NCBI RefSeq assembly: GCF_026745355.1
Contig: NC_079206.1
Span: 1,357,800 to 1,421,799 of the forward strand
Direction: 5' to 3'
Length of the DNA stretch: 64,000 bases
Source: Beta vulgaris subsp. vulgaris
Taxonomy: Eukaryota > Streptophyta > Magnoliopsida > Caryophyllales > Amaranthaceae
Position numbers and translations under genes: made by a program. Of this stretch, positions 33,488-43,316 are shown one piece after another. Numbering within the stretch: the stretch's first letter is position 1; each line of letters starts with the position of its first letter. The notes under the pieces were generated by a model. It was not told where the DNA came from. It saw only the letters and a program-made list of their open reading frames with translations, and searched no databases.

Positions 33488-36400
33488 AAATCCTTGCCTG
33501 GAATTGTAGGGGTCTTAACTCAGCGGACTCCCCTACAATTCCTTTTTTGGGATGGTTAGTCCGCAAGTGCACGCCTCAAATACTCTTTCTATCAGAAACG
33601 AAATCGAGCAGTACTATTATTAACAAATTAGCTATGAATTTAGGATTCCCTAATGTAGCCACTGTAGACTCTATAGATAATGCAGGTGGCCTAGCTTTAT
33701 TTTGGAGTAATGATGTGAACCTAGATCTTAAGAGTAGCACTACTAACTATTTTGCTTGTATCATCAACGATATAGTTGATGAAAATGTATATATATGGAA
33801 CCTTATTTTGTTGTATGGGTCGCCTTATTTAGAAAGTCGAGGGGTAGTATGGGAGACGATATCTGACTATGTAAATCATAGCTCATTTGATACTGTCATC
33901 ATGGGGGATTTCAATCAATTGGAATACCTCAATCAAAAAATGGGAGGATCGGAATACATCCCGGGGAAAGAGCAATTCTCCTTATGGAAGCATCAGCTAA
34001 ACCTCTCAGAAATCAGATTTCAGGGGCAAAATTTCACCTGGTGCAACAACAGATCAGAATCGGATCGCATATATGAAAGATTGGACAGGGCCTATGCCAC
34101 TGAAGCTTGGCTACATCGATTTTCGGAAGCAATGATTTTGAATATGCCGATCCTCATTTCAGATCACAGTCCGATCCTCCTTATTACTTCACCAATAAAA
34201 TCAAAAAAGAAGTCACCAATCAAAATGGAAGCATGGTGCTTTGATTTCAAGGAAGTGGAGTCTATCATTACTAAACACTGGCAAAGCACAGGCAGTGGAT
34301 CTCCAATGTATACACTAGCACAAAAATGCCGGAATGTGCGGTACAAGCTCTTTCAATGGTGTAAAAACTATAAGGAGACAAATAATATCAAATGGGAAGA
34401 ATTCCTAGCCAAGTGCGGAGAAATCCAGGCCACCCTACCTCAAAGTGATGGTGGTAAACTAGATGAAGATGTAAAAAAGGAGAGTATGCATGCCTTGGAA
34501 ATTCAACTAAAATTCTGGCAACAACGGGCAAAAAACAAATGGAAGGCCTGGGAGGACTCAAATACAAAATGGTTCTTCCGAAAAGCAAAAAGCCGAAAAC
34601 ATAGAAACGAGATCTTGATGATCAAGAATCAAGCAGGAAGATGGGTCACAGCGAAAGATGACATTCAGAAAGAATTTCTCGACTACTTCACAAATATTTT
34701 CCAAGGATCGCATCATAACCAAAATTTCTGGGAAGAGCTTGACGAGATCCAGCACTTAGTGCCGAAAATTAATGATGCGCAAAAAGCAGAATTGGTTAAG
34801 CCAGTCTCAAGGGAGGAAGTTAGATATGCAGTTTTCCAAATGGGTAGTCTCAAGGCTCCCGGACCAGATGGCATTCCCGCCATGTTTTATCAAAAGAATT
34901 GGTCCATTGTAGGAGAAGACATATGGCGGGCAGTCTCTCATGTTTTCGCCACGGGATACATACTTCAGGAATGGAACCTGACCAATATATGCCTAATCCC
35001 AAAAAAAGAGCGTCCCGAGGAAACGAGTCAGTTTAGACCAATCAGCTTGTGCAACGTAATTTATAAGATCATATCGAAAATCATCACCAACCGTCTGAAA
35101 CCAATCTTAAGATGCATTGTCACCCCTTACCAGAATGCGTTCGTTCCAGGAAGACTTCTATCAGATAATTGTTTCATTGCGCATGAGTTAATCAATTTAA
35201 TCAAACAGCGCAAGAAAGGTACGCAGTTTTTAGCCGCTCTCAAGATTGATATGTTTAAAGCCTATGATAAAGTTGATTGGGACTTCCTACACTGGCTTCT
35301 TACGCAAATGGGATTCCCGGAAATTTGTCGGCATTGGATTCTGCAATGCGTCACCACTGTTTCATACTCCATCCTCGTCAATGGTGAGCCCACAAAACGG
35401 TTCAAACCTACGTGTGGACTCAGGCAAGGTGACCCCCTCTCATCCTATCTTTTTATTCTAGTCATGGATATGCTTTCTCGAATGTTAATCAATGCGACTA
35501 GTCAAGGCACTTTTCAAGGCATCAAACTGTCTAGATCGTGCCCAGATTTGTCCCACCTGTTTTTCGCGGATGACTCTCTGATTTTCTTCAAAGCTACTCC
35601 GGAAGCTTGTGCAGGTGTAAAAAACATACTTGCTAAGTTCAGTCGGTTGTCAGGGGAGGTAATCAATTACAATAAGTCACATATCATGTTCAGTCCGAAC
35701 ACACCAAACAGATTCAAGAGATTTATGAGAAGCATTGTTGGTACCCCATCCGAAGACTCCTTAGGCAAATACCTAGGGTGTAATATTGAAGTGGATGGTA
35801 GAAGCTCTCGGAAGTTCTATCCATTATTAGAGAAAGTGGAGAGAAAAGTTTCCAGCTGGCATCACCTTTCCTTGTCTCATGCAGGAAGAATCATTTTCAT
35901 AAATAGCATACTCTCTATGCTAAGTCTCAATATTCTCAGTGTGTTCCTTCTCCCGAAAATCGTGGCAGATAAAATGAATTCGATTTTTGCAAGATTCATC
36001 TGGGCCAACTCCCGCAGTTCAAAACCCATTATTTGGAAAAGCACGAGGGCAATCGAACTCCCGAAAGGTGGAGGAGGCTTGGGAATACGAAATGTTCACC
36101 TCTTCAATAAAGCCCTCCTCGCAAAACAGGCAGTACGAATCCATAATTCAGATCAGTTGCTCATATCCAAAGTCCTCTTAGCCAAATACAAAGCGTCACC
36201 AGTTAACATAGCACTACGGAATAAGAAGTTAGGTAAAGCTTCTTGGGGATTCAGAGGTCTTTGTAGAGCAGTCCAGGATTGTCGGGAAGGATTTACAAGG
36301 CAAATTGGAGATGGAGCCGACACGAGCATTGAATCAGATAAATGGCTCAGAGAAGGTCCTGTTTCCGTAAAGCCGGAAATTAATCTGGCTAATATGGGAA

Positions 36401-37584
36401 TCCACAAAGTTAGGGACTTATTGATCTCTCCCCAACGAATATGGAACTCTCCACTCATCTGGAGATGCTTTAGTTCAAGCACCGCGATCAGAATACTATC
36501 TACACATATCCCAACAGAAGATCTACACGACAGGTTTGTCTGGAGTGAGTCCAAATCTGAAGTACCAAAAGTCAAGGATATCTACTCGTTCTATCTGAAA
36601 AGTAAGGGAGTCCTGAGCACCTCAAAAGAAATCAGAAAATTCTGGAACAAGTTATGGGCTTCAGATCTTAAGCCCAAGTGGAAGTTTTTCACCTGGAGAT
36701 TGCTAAATAAAGCTCTACCCACCAATTCTAATCTTTTAAAAAGGAACATTCAAGTACAAGAAATTTGCCCTCTGTGCAGTAGACAAAAGGAGAATGAAGG
36801 TCACTTATTCCGAGACTGCGATATATCAGCAAGAATTTGGGCATGTTCGGGTTTGGGCATCAGAGTACATCCCATCCCCCAAGTTCCCATCGATCAGTGG
36901 ATAAAGAATTTTCTTACACTGTTTTGGAAGGAAGATGGGGTCAGTTCAACACGCACAACAGAATTCATAGCCACCCTTTGGGCTATCTGGATTCACAGAA
37001 ATAACATTGTCTTCAGAAGTGAAGTAGTAAACCCTAGTGCCATTATTGATTCCAAGATAGCCCTCTGCAAAGAAGTTGTTGAGAGAGTTAAACTCAGAGA
37101 ACGAAACTCTTCTCTCTCATCCAAAGGAAATTTGACCAGAGATAGGGAACTAGATTCGCAAGGTATAAGAACTCAGGAAGAATGCGTAGTTTTAGTCGAT
37201 GGTGCTTGGAAACGTCATAAACAGAACCATCCACGAGCGGGGATTGGCTGGTCAGCTCTTATCAACAATGTCAAAATTTTTGAAGGAAATGCTGCGGTGA
37301 CTTCAATATCTCCTCTTCAAACGGAAGCGCATGCGATACTTCGCGGATTGAAGGAAGCATTCACAAAAGGCATCACTCACGTTCACATCTTCTCGGATAG
37401 CAGCGAACTCGTTCAAGCACTCAATAATCGTCAATACCCCTTTGAAATCAACTCTTTAGCTCTTGATATACAGGCAATACGTAACAAGTTCCATAACTGT
37501 AATATCCATAAGGTTAGTAGGGATGTGGTTGCTCCCGCCCATGCATTAGCTACTGCAGCTAGACTAGGTAAAATTACATCTTAA
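33484..37584 (+). CDS. LINE ORF2: endonuclease, RT, RNase H
   Basis: A 1,366-residue polyprotein that would nick the target DNA and reverse-transcribe the element RNA. Domains in order: AP-type endonuclease, residues 1 to about 225 (MKILAWNCRGLN, 'LFLSETKSS', 'MGDFNQLE' near 140, 'ISDHSPIL'). Reverse transcriptase, about 430-790 ('APGPDGIPAMFYQ', 'FRPISLCNVIYKIISKIITN', 'KIDMFKAYDKVDW' near 586, 'GLRQGDPLS' near 643, catalytic FADD at 694-697). A zinc-binding RT-associated domain, about 1050-1120 ('CPLCSRQ...GHLFRDC'). An RNase H domain from about 1235 ('VLVDGAWK', 'EAHAILRGLKEA', 'HIFSDSSELVQAL'). All catalytic motifs look complete and no stop or frameshift is present. Start at ATG 33484 because it gives the canonical endonuclease N-terminus and overlaps the ORF1 stop. 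Confidence 0.95.
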   Translation: MKILAWNCRGLNSADSPTIPFLGWLVRKCTPQILFLSETKSSSTIINKLAMNLGFPNVATVDSIDNAGGLALFWSNDVNLDLKSSTTNYFACIINDIVDENVYIWNLILLYGSPYLESRGVVWETISDYVNHSSFDTVIMGDFNQLEYLNQKMGGSEYIPGKEQFSLWKHQLNLSEIRFQGQNFTWCNNRSESDRIYERLDRAYATEAWLHRFSEAMILNMPILISDHSPILLITSPIKSKKKSPIKMEAWCFDFKEVESIITKHWQSTGSGSPMYTLAQKCRNVRYKLFQWCKNYKETNNIKWEEFLAKCGEIQATLPQSDGGKLDEDVKKESMHALEIQLKFWQQRAKNKWKAWEDSNTKWFFRKAKSRKHRNEILMIKNQAGRWVTAKDDIQKEFLDYFTNIFQGSHHNQNFWEELDEIQHLVPKINDAQKAELVKPVSREEVRYAVFQMGSLKAPGPDGIPAMFYQKNWSIVGEDIWRAVSHVFATGYILQEWNLTNICLIPKKERPEETSQFRPISLCNVIYKIISKIITNRLKPILRCIVTPYQNAFVPGRLLSDNCFIAHELINLIKQRKKGTQFLAALKIDMFKAYDKVDWDFLHWLLTQMGFPEICRHWILQCVTTVSYSILVNGEPTKRFKPTCGLRQGDPLSSYLFILVMDMLSRMLINATSQGTFQGIKLSRSCPDLSHLFFADDSLIFFKATPEACAGVKNILAKFSRLSGEVINYNKSHIMFSPNTPNRFKRFMRSIVGTPSEDSLGKYLGCNIEVDGRSSRKFYPLLEKVERKVSSWHHLSLSHAGRIIFINSILSMLSLNILSVFLLPKIVADKMNSIFARFIWANSRSSKPIIWKSTRAIELPKGGGGLGIRNVHLFNKALLAKQAVRIHNSDQLLISKVLLAKYKASPVNIALRNKKLGKASWGFRGLCRAVQDCREGFTRQIGDGADTSIESDKWLREGPVSVKPEINLANMGIHKVRDLLISPQRIWNSPLIWRCFSSSTAIRILSTHIPTEDLHDRFVWSESKSEVPKVKDIYSFYLKSKGVLSTSKEIRKFWNKLWASDLKPKWKFFTWRLLNKALPTNSNLLKRNIQVQEICPLCSRQKENEGHLFRDCDISARIWACSGLGIRVHPIPQVPIDQWIKNFLTLFWKEDGVSSTRTTEFIATLWAIWIHRNNIVFRSEVVNPSAIIDSKIALCKEVVERVKLRERNSSLSSKGNLTRDRELDSQGIRTQEECVVLVDGAWKRHKQNHPRAGIGWSALINNVKIFEGNAAVTSISPLQTEAHAILRGLKEAFTKGITHVHIFSDSSELVQALNNRQYPFEINSLALDIQAIRNKFHNCNIHKVSRDVVAPAHALATAARLGKITS

Positions 37585-37603
37585 GCTTGTTTGTACTTGT
37601 TGT

Positions 37604-37641
<38 letters not shown>

Positions 37642-37645
<4 letters not shown>

Positions 37646-37660
37646 AATTATATACTTCTT
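37642..37660. repeat. Right target-site duplication of the LINE
   Basis: Exact copy of 33154-33172, directly after the A-tail; the first one or two A residues cannot be separated from the tail. Confidence 0.85.
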
Positions 37661-37907
37661 CCTTCGTTTTTTTTAATAGTTGCAATATTTATCTTTCACG
37701 CTTAACATTGATATTTCTATGATTTTCTATTTGTGAAAATTATAACAAGATATCTTGTACATATATATCGAAATAAATCCAACAACAAGAGTGCATATTA
37801 GATCCCATACCAAGAAGTATGACATGCACCGAAATCCGAAAAGAAATTGAATAATTGAAAGAATGTGTACTTTAGAATATAATGGAAGAACTAACATATC
37901 ATCGTTC

Positions 37908-38043
37908 AAAAATTATTAAACGATAGACCTAGTCATCGAAAGAAATTAACCTAGTCATTATTGGACTAATTCTCTTTTTAATATTGGCTTATCATTGCTT
38001 AATCTTAATTTAAAAGTAGGCGGTCTAATACAAGACAAACTCA
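37908..38043. mobile_element. MITE, 'gagacggtct' family, partial copy 3
   Basis: It shares 'gacctagtca', 'attggactaattctc', 'atattggctta' and 'aaaagtaggcggtct' with the other copies; the left end is truncated. Confidence 0.55.
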
Positions 38044-38479
38044 TCATCGTTAAGATGAAAAAGAGCATATATATGAATATATATGATTTATAATACAAGA
38101 ATATTAAACTAATCAAAATAAATAGTAGAATGATAAAAAAAAAAAAAAAAAGATTCTTGTATAACGAAAGAATATTAAAACTATTTTATTTTAAGAGTGA
38201 CTTTTCTGTTTTTGGAGATTTTTTTTGGAGATACTGTTTTTATATATAGATACTTTTGGTACTTTAAACAGTTTGGGCCTTTGGAGTCGCCTAATAACCT
38301 TACCACCCACTGACTTTTACGTTACAGATATTGGTTTAAATTCTTAATGGGCCCAAAATTCCCTACCTGTTTGTGACTTGGAAATTGTATCAGTACTAGG
38401 TATCTACTTACACTAGGAGTATCTTATTCAGTAATTCTCTAATAAACAATTTCGTAGAAAAGCACAAATTTATAACCGA

Positions 38480-38732
38480 TGGCTTGTTTATTATCGTTTT
38501 TTGTTTTCAAATTTCAGTTTTCAGTTTTCAGTTTTTCTTTAAACAAAAAACAAAAACATGTAAACCAGCAAAAGTTGTTTCTAATTTTTAGTTGTTAGTT
38601 TTCAAAATTGTCATATTTAATATAAATATGACTAATTCTAAGTTTATTATCCCCTCACAGCATATGACTTTTATATTTATAAAACTAAAAACTGAAAACT
38701 TACAATAATATCAAACGGACCCTTAATTCTAA
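38480..38732. mobile_element. hAT-like MITE related to the MYB-intron copy
   Basis: Left 'ggcttgtttattatcgtttt' and right 'aataatatcaaacggaccc' are inverted. The interior has repeated 'cagttttcagttttt' and 'aaaactgaaaactt'. Confidence 0.6.
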
Positions 38733-39089
38733 TGAGTTAGTTTTCTAAAATCTTTTTGAAGGAAAATAACTAAGTGGGTTAATGTAAGAGCAAAAAAGCC
38801 AAAACTACACATGGAGAGCTATCTATAGGACATTTGATTATCTGACATTGTTCAGTTTCAGTCTAAAATCGAATCCAAATAAGTGATACAGGTAGAAGTT
38901 TTCGTTAACCATTGTCACATAATGCTGTATGCGTCTAGATATATTTTCCAACTTATTTTGAGTGAGAAAGGACAGTGCACACTGCACAATTACAACAATC
39001 TAGTACATGTGTTAAAGAATGTGCATGGTACTTCCTTTGTTGTCAAATGTGCATGCATGTCAATGCATAATTTTAACTAATTAATTATA

Positions 39090-39272
39090 CAAAAATTATT
39101 AAAAGAGACGGTCTAATTTTAATATAAAAGTAGACCTAGTCACTAAATAGATTAAACTAGTTACCGAAAAAATTTAACTTAGTTTCTATTAGGCTAATTC
39201 TGTTTTTAATATTGAGCTTAATTACCATTGCCTAATTTCAATTTAAAAGTAGACGGTCTCTTACAAGACAAA
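39090..39272. mobile_element. MITE, 'gagacggtct' family, copy 4
   Basis: Ends 'agagacggtctaattttaat' and 'aaaagtagacggtctctta'; a compact copy of about 180 bp. Confidence 0.65.
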
Positions 39273-39679
39273 CTATTAATTATATACCTAATTTTCTACA
39301 AGTTACAGTAAGAGAAATTTGATTTTTTTTTATTTTGTAAATCGAGAACAATCTAACAAAATCTCTTATGATTATATTTCTTAAGTAGAAAGCACAAAAG
39401 ACAGTCAAATAAGAACATGTGTTAAAGAATTTTTTTGGGCCTTTGCTTGAGATAGCTACCCTTGAAGGCCCAACATGGTAACAAGTAGAGATCCACAATA
39501 CAGAAGGATTATAAACCCTTAAATCTACGATCATAGAGTCCACATTCAATATTATTATGATAAGTACTGATATAACAGAAAAAGATACAAGAAAAGCCCA
39601 AAGACCAGGCCCATTATTACGAAGTTACACCTAGAGGCTAGAAGTCCATGCTTAGAGTGTGAAAAGTAAAAAAATTATT

Positions 39680-39766
39680 GGGGTGAGAGAGGCTCGAACT
39701 CTCGACCTCAGGATCACTCAACACTAGCTATGAGACCTACGCGCTAGCCAACTGCGCCACCACCCC
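39680..39766 (-). tRNA. Elongator tRNA-Met (CAT) with 14-nt intron
   Basis: On minus the 5' acceptor arm GGGGTGG pairs with the 3' TCACCCC (one G-T pair). The D arm is GCGC-agttggcta-GCGC and the T arm is GAGAG-ttcgagc-CTCTC. The anticodon CAT lies in the loop C-T-C-A-T-A. Directly after position 37 a 14-nt insert (GCTAGTGTTGAGTG) precedes the 3' half of the anticodon stem, the usual place of introns in plant elongator tRNA-Met genes. The mature length without intron is 73 nt. Box A (tggcgcagttgg) and box B (gagttcgagcc) are intact, so it is likely functional. Confidence 0.93.
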
Positions 39767-40404
39767 ATTCTATTAATCATAATTTAGCAAAGTCTTATTA
39801 TTGTAAGTTGTAACTGCCTAAGTGAACTTGTACTATATATCTATATAGCAAAGATTAATACCAAGTTGGGACATTACTTCCGGACTGTTTAGTCTTATAT
39901 CCAGCCTCGTAGCTGGTGTGCCCTGCACGCTAGTAACCTAACTAGGATTGGTTACGGATCAAGTAGATTTCCTAATCAAAAAGAATTACCCTCATTATTC
40001 GGTGCATACCTTTGCTGATACACATAGAAGTATTCCAGAATATGGTATAATTGACAAAGAATAATGGAAAGCTGAACCTTGTTTAATTTGCAGACATCCA
40101 TCATGCATTATTAGACAACATAACCCTAAAACTACAATACATGAGATAATTTAGTCTTGTAGCTACCATATGCATCATCTGACTATGAATTACTATAATT
40201 GATTAATTTTGCTATACTTAGACAATATTATCCATGATGAAAAACTTTAGCTTCTATATCAAACAACAACAAACAACAAAAAAGACAAATTAATAGGAGA
40301 ATGTTAGACGTAAGGAACATAACATAAACTTAACCTAATAAATTTAACCTAATAGGCCTTTCCCGTAGATATAGACCTACGGTCCAATATCCTCTAACAG
40401 AGAA
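39767..40404. other. Spacer between tRNA-Met and the protease gene
   Basis: AT-rich and without coding signal; it should include the 3' untranslated region of the protease gene. Confidence 0.4.
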
Positions 40405-41549
40405 TCAACCAGTATCAGCACCAGAAGCACCCTGTTCATCCTCCCTCAACATCTTAATAAGCATTCGAATTTCAGTGCGCATAAAACCCTCTACATAAAA
40501 CCTTGAAACCTTCTCCGAAACTTCATCAAACCAAAGGTCCCCTAATTCCTCATGACGATCTCTCCAAATCGAGTACCAGTCCAAGATAATCTCCGCAATC
40601 TTCATAACATATAGGCCACAATCATAGTCATTCGATTGCTTAGGAGTTCTAACTGCAAGCTCTATAAATATTGGAGGCCTTAAATTATTGGCATTCTCAT
40701 CCAAAACCTTCTTAAGTACCGAATAAAGCGCGTCGGCGTGGAGCTTATTAAGCCCTCTTACACTATCTTGGTGCACGAATATGTTCTTAGCTCGGTAATA
40801 CACTAGTAAACTCCAATGTGTTCCTCCATCTGCGCCATTATTTGTTGTAGATTCGGAACTCGAATTTAACTCATTGTTGTTGATGGTGAAAAATATGAGT
40901 TGTTTTTCGTTTAGCTTGAGGGAGTTTTTAGTCTCTTGTAAGTTGTTTTGGCTAATATGAGAGTTTGCTAGCCAAAATGACACTGAAGGTGCCACGAATA
41001 ACACGTCGTCTTCTCCGTAGTTTGATGTTAGGTAACGAAAGTAGAATTCTATTATTGTGTCATTCAAGAAGTATGGCCCTTTTAGAAGTTTTCCATCAGA
41101 TTTTTTTAAGACTAAGCCCTTGTAACTTAATATTGTACCATCACCACCATCATCATCATCTGTATCAGTATCATCGGTATCATCATCGTCGTCATCGCCG
41201 TCGACGGCTTTGTCATTATCATTCTTCTTCGGTAGTTTCTGCTTGTCATCATCCCTCTTCGCTTCGTCTTCATCCCTCTTCCGCTTGTTTAGCAAGTCTT
41301 CATCCCTCTTCCGCTTGTTTAGCAAAGTAAGGAGCAATGTTGCATCGCTAAGCATTAGTAAAAACAACTTTCTATCCATGATCTGCAAACACAACTGAAG
41401 TATAATTATAATAATCTACGTAGTTAAATTAGTCCTCAATAATTCTATTTTTGATTCAAATTAATACTACATGCAGATTTAAGAAATAAGAGCATTATAT
41501 ATTTAATTACCTTGTTAGTTGTTGGTGAAATATTTTCGGTTGATTCCAT
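40405..41549 (-). CDS. Ulp1-type cysteine protease, DEN1/SENP8-like
   Basis: Likely NEDD8 (RUB)-specific isopeptidase that processes NEDD8 or removes it from proteins. Proposed exons: 41511-41549 (13 codons, MESTENISPTTNK) and 40405-41382, phase 0, with gtaatt donor and ttgcag acceptor, giving 338 residues. The peptidase domain starts near residue 95 ('ILSYKGLVLKKSD', 'GPYFLNDTIIEFYFRYL'). The triad is His202 ('GGTHWSLLVY'), Asp219 ('VHQDSVRG') and Cys268 ('NDYDCGLYV'), with Gln262 as oxyanion helper ('PKQSNDYDCG'). The 'FLNDTIIEF' and 'VAPSVSFWLAN' parts fit the DEN1/SENP8 group better than ULP1/ESD4. The N-terminus is unusual: two tandem LLNKRKRDED units and a long Asp run. The short first exon is inferred; without it a start at the internal MDRK (41377) or at 41394 is possible. 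Confidence 0.85.
41266..41325. repeat. Exact 30-bp tandem duplication within the CDS
   Basis: A 30-bp unit is repeated without change at 41266-41295 and 41296-41325, in frame, encoding two LLNKRKRDED units. Further upstream on + (41145-41200) 'atc/gtc' trinucleotides encode the Asp-rich run. Confidence 0.85.
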
Positions 41550-41789
41550 ATTAAAAAAAATATCCATATCCATTATTATACTACATGCGGATGATTTTCA
41601 TTGGATAAAAATATCCATATAAATATAAAAAAGATAGAATTTATTACTTCATTATTAAAAAAAACTTAACGTTTTATTTTAGGTTGTTTCCATGAATGTA
41701 GGGGAGTGTTGGGCTCCAATATCCTATTTTCATTGAGATTCTAATATATATAGGAATAATAATCTATACAAATATATGAAGCGTTTGTC

Positions 41790-42135
41790 CGGTAAGAAAC
41801 TGTCTATTCTTAAATTAAGATTAGATAATGGTAAGCCCAATATTAAAAAGAGAATTAACCCAATAATAATTACGTGAATTTCTTTCGGTGACTAGTTTAA
41901 TCTATGAGTTTGTCTTGTAAGAGACCGCCTACTTTTAAATTAAAATTAGGCAATGCTAAGCCCAATATTGAAGCCCAATAGTTACTAGGTTAATTTATTT
42001 CGGTCACTAGTTTAATCCATTTAGTTACTAGGTCTACTTTTATATTAAAATTAGACCGTCTCTTTTAATAATTATTGTTAATCTATTTAGTGACTAGGTC
42101 TAATTTTATATTTAGACTGTCTCTTTAATAATTTG
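41790..42135. mobile_element. Fused copies of the 'gagacggtct' MITE family
   Basis: Blocks 'aaattaaaattaggcaatg', 'aagcccaatattgaagccc', 'ttcggtcactagtttaatc' and 'aaattagaccgtctctttta' occur two to three times in sequence, indicating adjacent or nested copies in the reverse orientation relative to 39090. Confidence 0.55.
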
Positions 42136-42256
42136 TGATATACTAAAAGGCGTGTGTGACAATATATACACGTCATGTGTCACCTATGTAATTACTTCAC
42201 TAGAATTGTCCAATATGTACATAACTACATAAGTCATGTCGATTAACAAAAGTAAA

Positions 42257-42345
42257 ATTAGCTTGCAACAAGATTTGAACTCGTGACCTCTTGCTATTAT
42301 AACATGACGCAATTATTATCTCAACCAACTTTTAATCATGTTTTA
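42257..42345 (-). mobile_element. Decayed tRNA-derived SINE
   Basis: On minus, an A-box-like 'agttggttgagataat' precedes 'ggtcacgagttcaaatc', a B box. No pairing acceptor stem is present. Confidence 0.45.
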
Positions 42346-43024
42346 AGTGTTCACATTATTATATTTGTATCTTTTAAATGTTGAGTTTTCCTCAATATAT
42401 TTTAGTGGGTATGAAAAAAATGCATATTAAGTTCGGAAACACAATACTAACCTGAAACAACTCCCGAGCCTAAATACTAGTATATATAAATCTTTATGAT
42501 ACATCAAAAGTACAGTCAAGATACGTCTACAATTCTATCCTAAGCATAGGAGGTATGGAAAAACCTCTTCTAATTAAGTCTAGTTCCGAACCTAATTTAT
42601 CTTTCCACAAAGATATCTTAAATTTAACTATGTCTTTTAGCACTTTTTATTGTAGTCATGTAAGGAGAGCTGGTACTACAGTTTCATATCTTGTAGCATG
42701 TTGGGATGTTAATATTCGCACGAAACTTGTACCCTTTGATTTTTTTTCACAATTAAGCATGATGGGTTTGTATATACATTAATTTAATTTAATAAATATA
42801 CTTGCACCTTTCCGTTCAAAAATTAGTCTTATTATATATGCAACCAATCCACATATAAGATTAGTTATATTAGAAATTACCTAATAATTGTCAAGATTTT
42901 TACCTTTATTCTATGAATGGAAGATGGAACCACTTGGACTGAATTTTCAATGAAAAAGGCTAGAATTTAATGGTTAGATATCTAAGTGTAAAATAGAGAA
43001 ATTGATGATGGAAAAGATATTACC

Positions 43025-43201
43025 TCAGTAGAATACCACACCATCACGAATTGTAGGATTTTGTCGAGGGTTCAAATACTCATCCCAACCATAAATAATT
43101 ACACCGTAGTCCTTTTGATTCTTGTTTTCTAGTTTGATATTTTGAGGTGCTTTGCAATTTGCATGACGTTCTAAGAAAGGCTCAAAACACATCCACTTGG
43201 A
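43025..43201 (-). pseudogene. Unrecognised coding-exon fragment
   Basis: On minus an open frame of 58 codons begins directly after an 'ag' (atgagtag|TCC), a possible splice acceptor, and ends in TGA at 43025-43027. It starts SKWMCFEPFLERHANCK and ends DEYLNPRQNPTIRDGVVFY. The balanced composition, with two Trp, two Cys and several charged residues, is unlike the AT-rich noise around it. A short related piece follows on minus near 42940 (acceptor-like 'ttcag' then tccaagtggttcc). I do not recognise the family. It could be the last exon of a lost gene or a captured fragment. Confidence 0.3.
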
Positions 43202-43316
43202 CTACTCATATCTCATAAAAAATTATGGCTCAAATTTGCAGCATGTAGTATAAAAAAACAAAAAAAAAAAAAACTTATCATATTATTAGGTAGAAAGAAA
43301 AAAAAAAAGCTCCAAA

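Larger units (their letters stand above)
33173..37641 (+). mobile_element. L1-type LINE, 5'-truncated, ORF2 intact
   Basis: A 4.47-kb insertion between 19-bp target duplications. It contains about 100 nt without a clear frame on +, the last 69 codons of ORF1, an uninterrupted ORF2, a 20-nt 3' untranslated part and a poly(A) tail of about 39 nt (37605-37643). An exact duplication, a long pure A-tail and an intact 1,366-codon ORF2 indicate a recent insertion. Most of ORF1 and the promoter are missing, so it probably cannot move by itself. Confidence 0.9.

Noticed and set aside
40965..41398. Plus-strand His/Ser-rich frames opposite the protease
   Set aside because: They are the antisense of the Asp/Lys-rich protease N-terminus.
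42555..42782. 75-codon plus-strand frame 'MEKPLLIKSSSEPN'
   Set aside because: No domain, no splice context and no duplicate; likely a chance frame, though it cannot be fully excluded.
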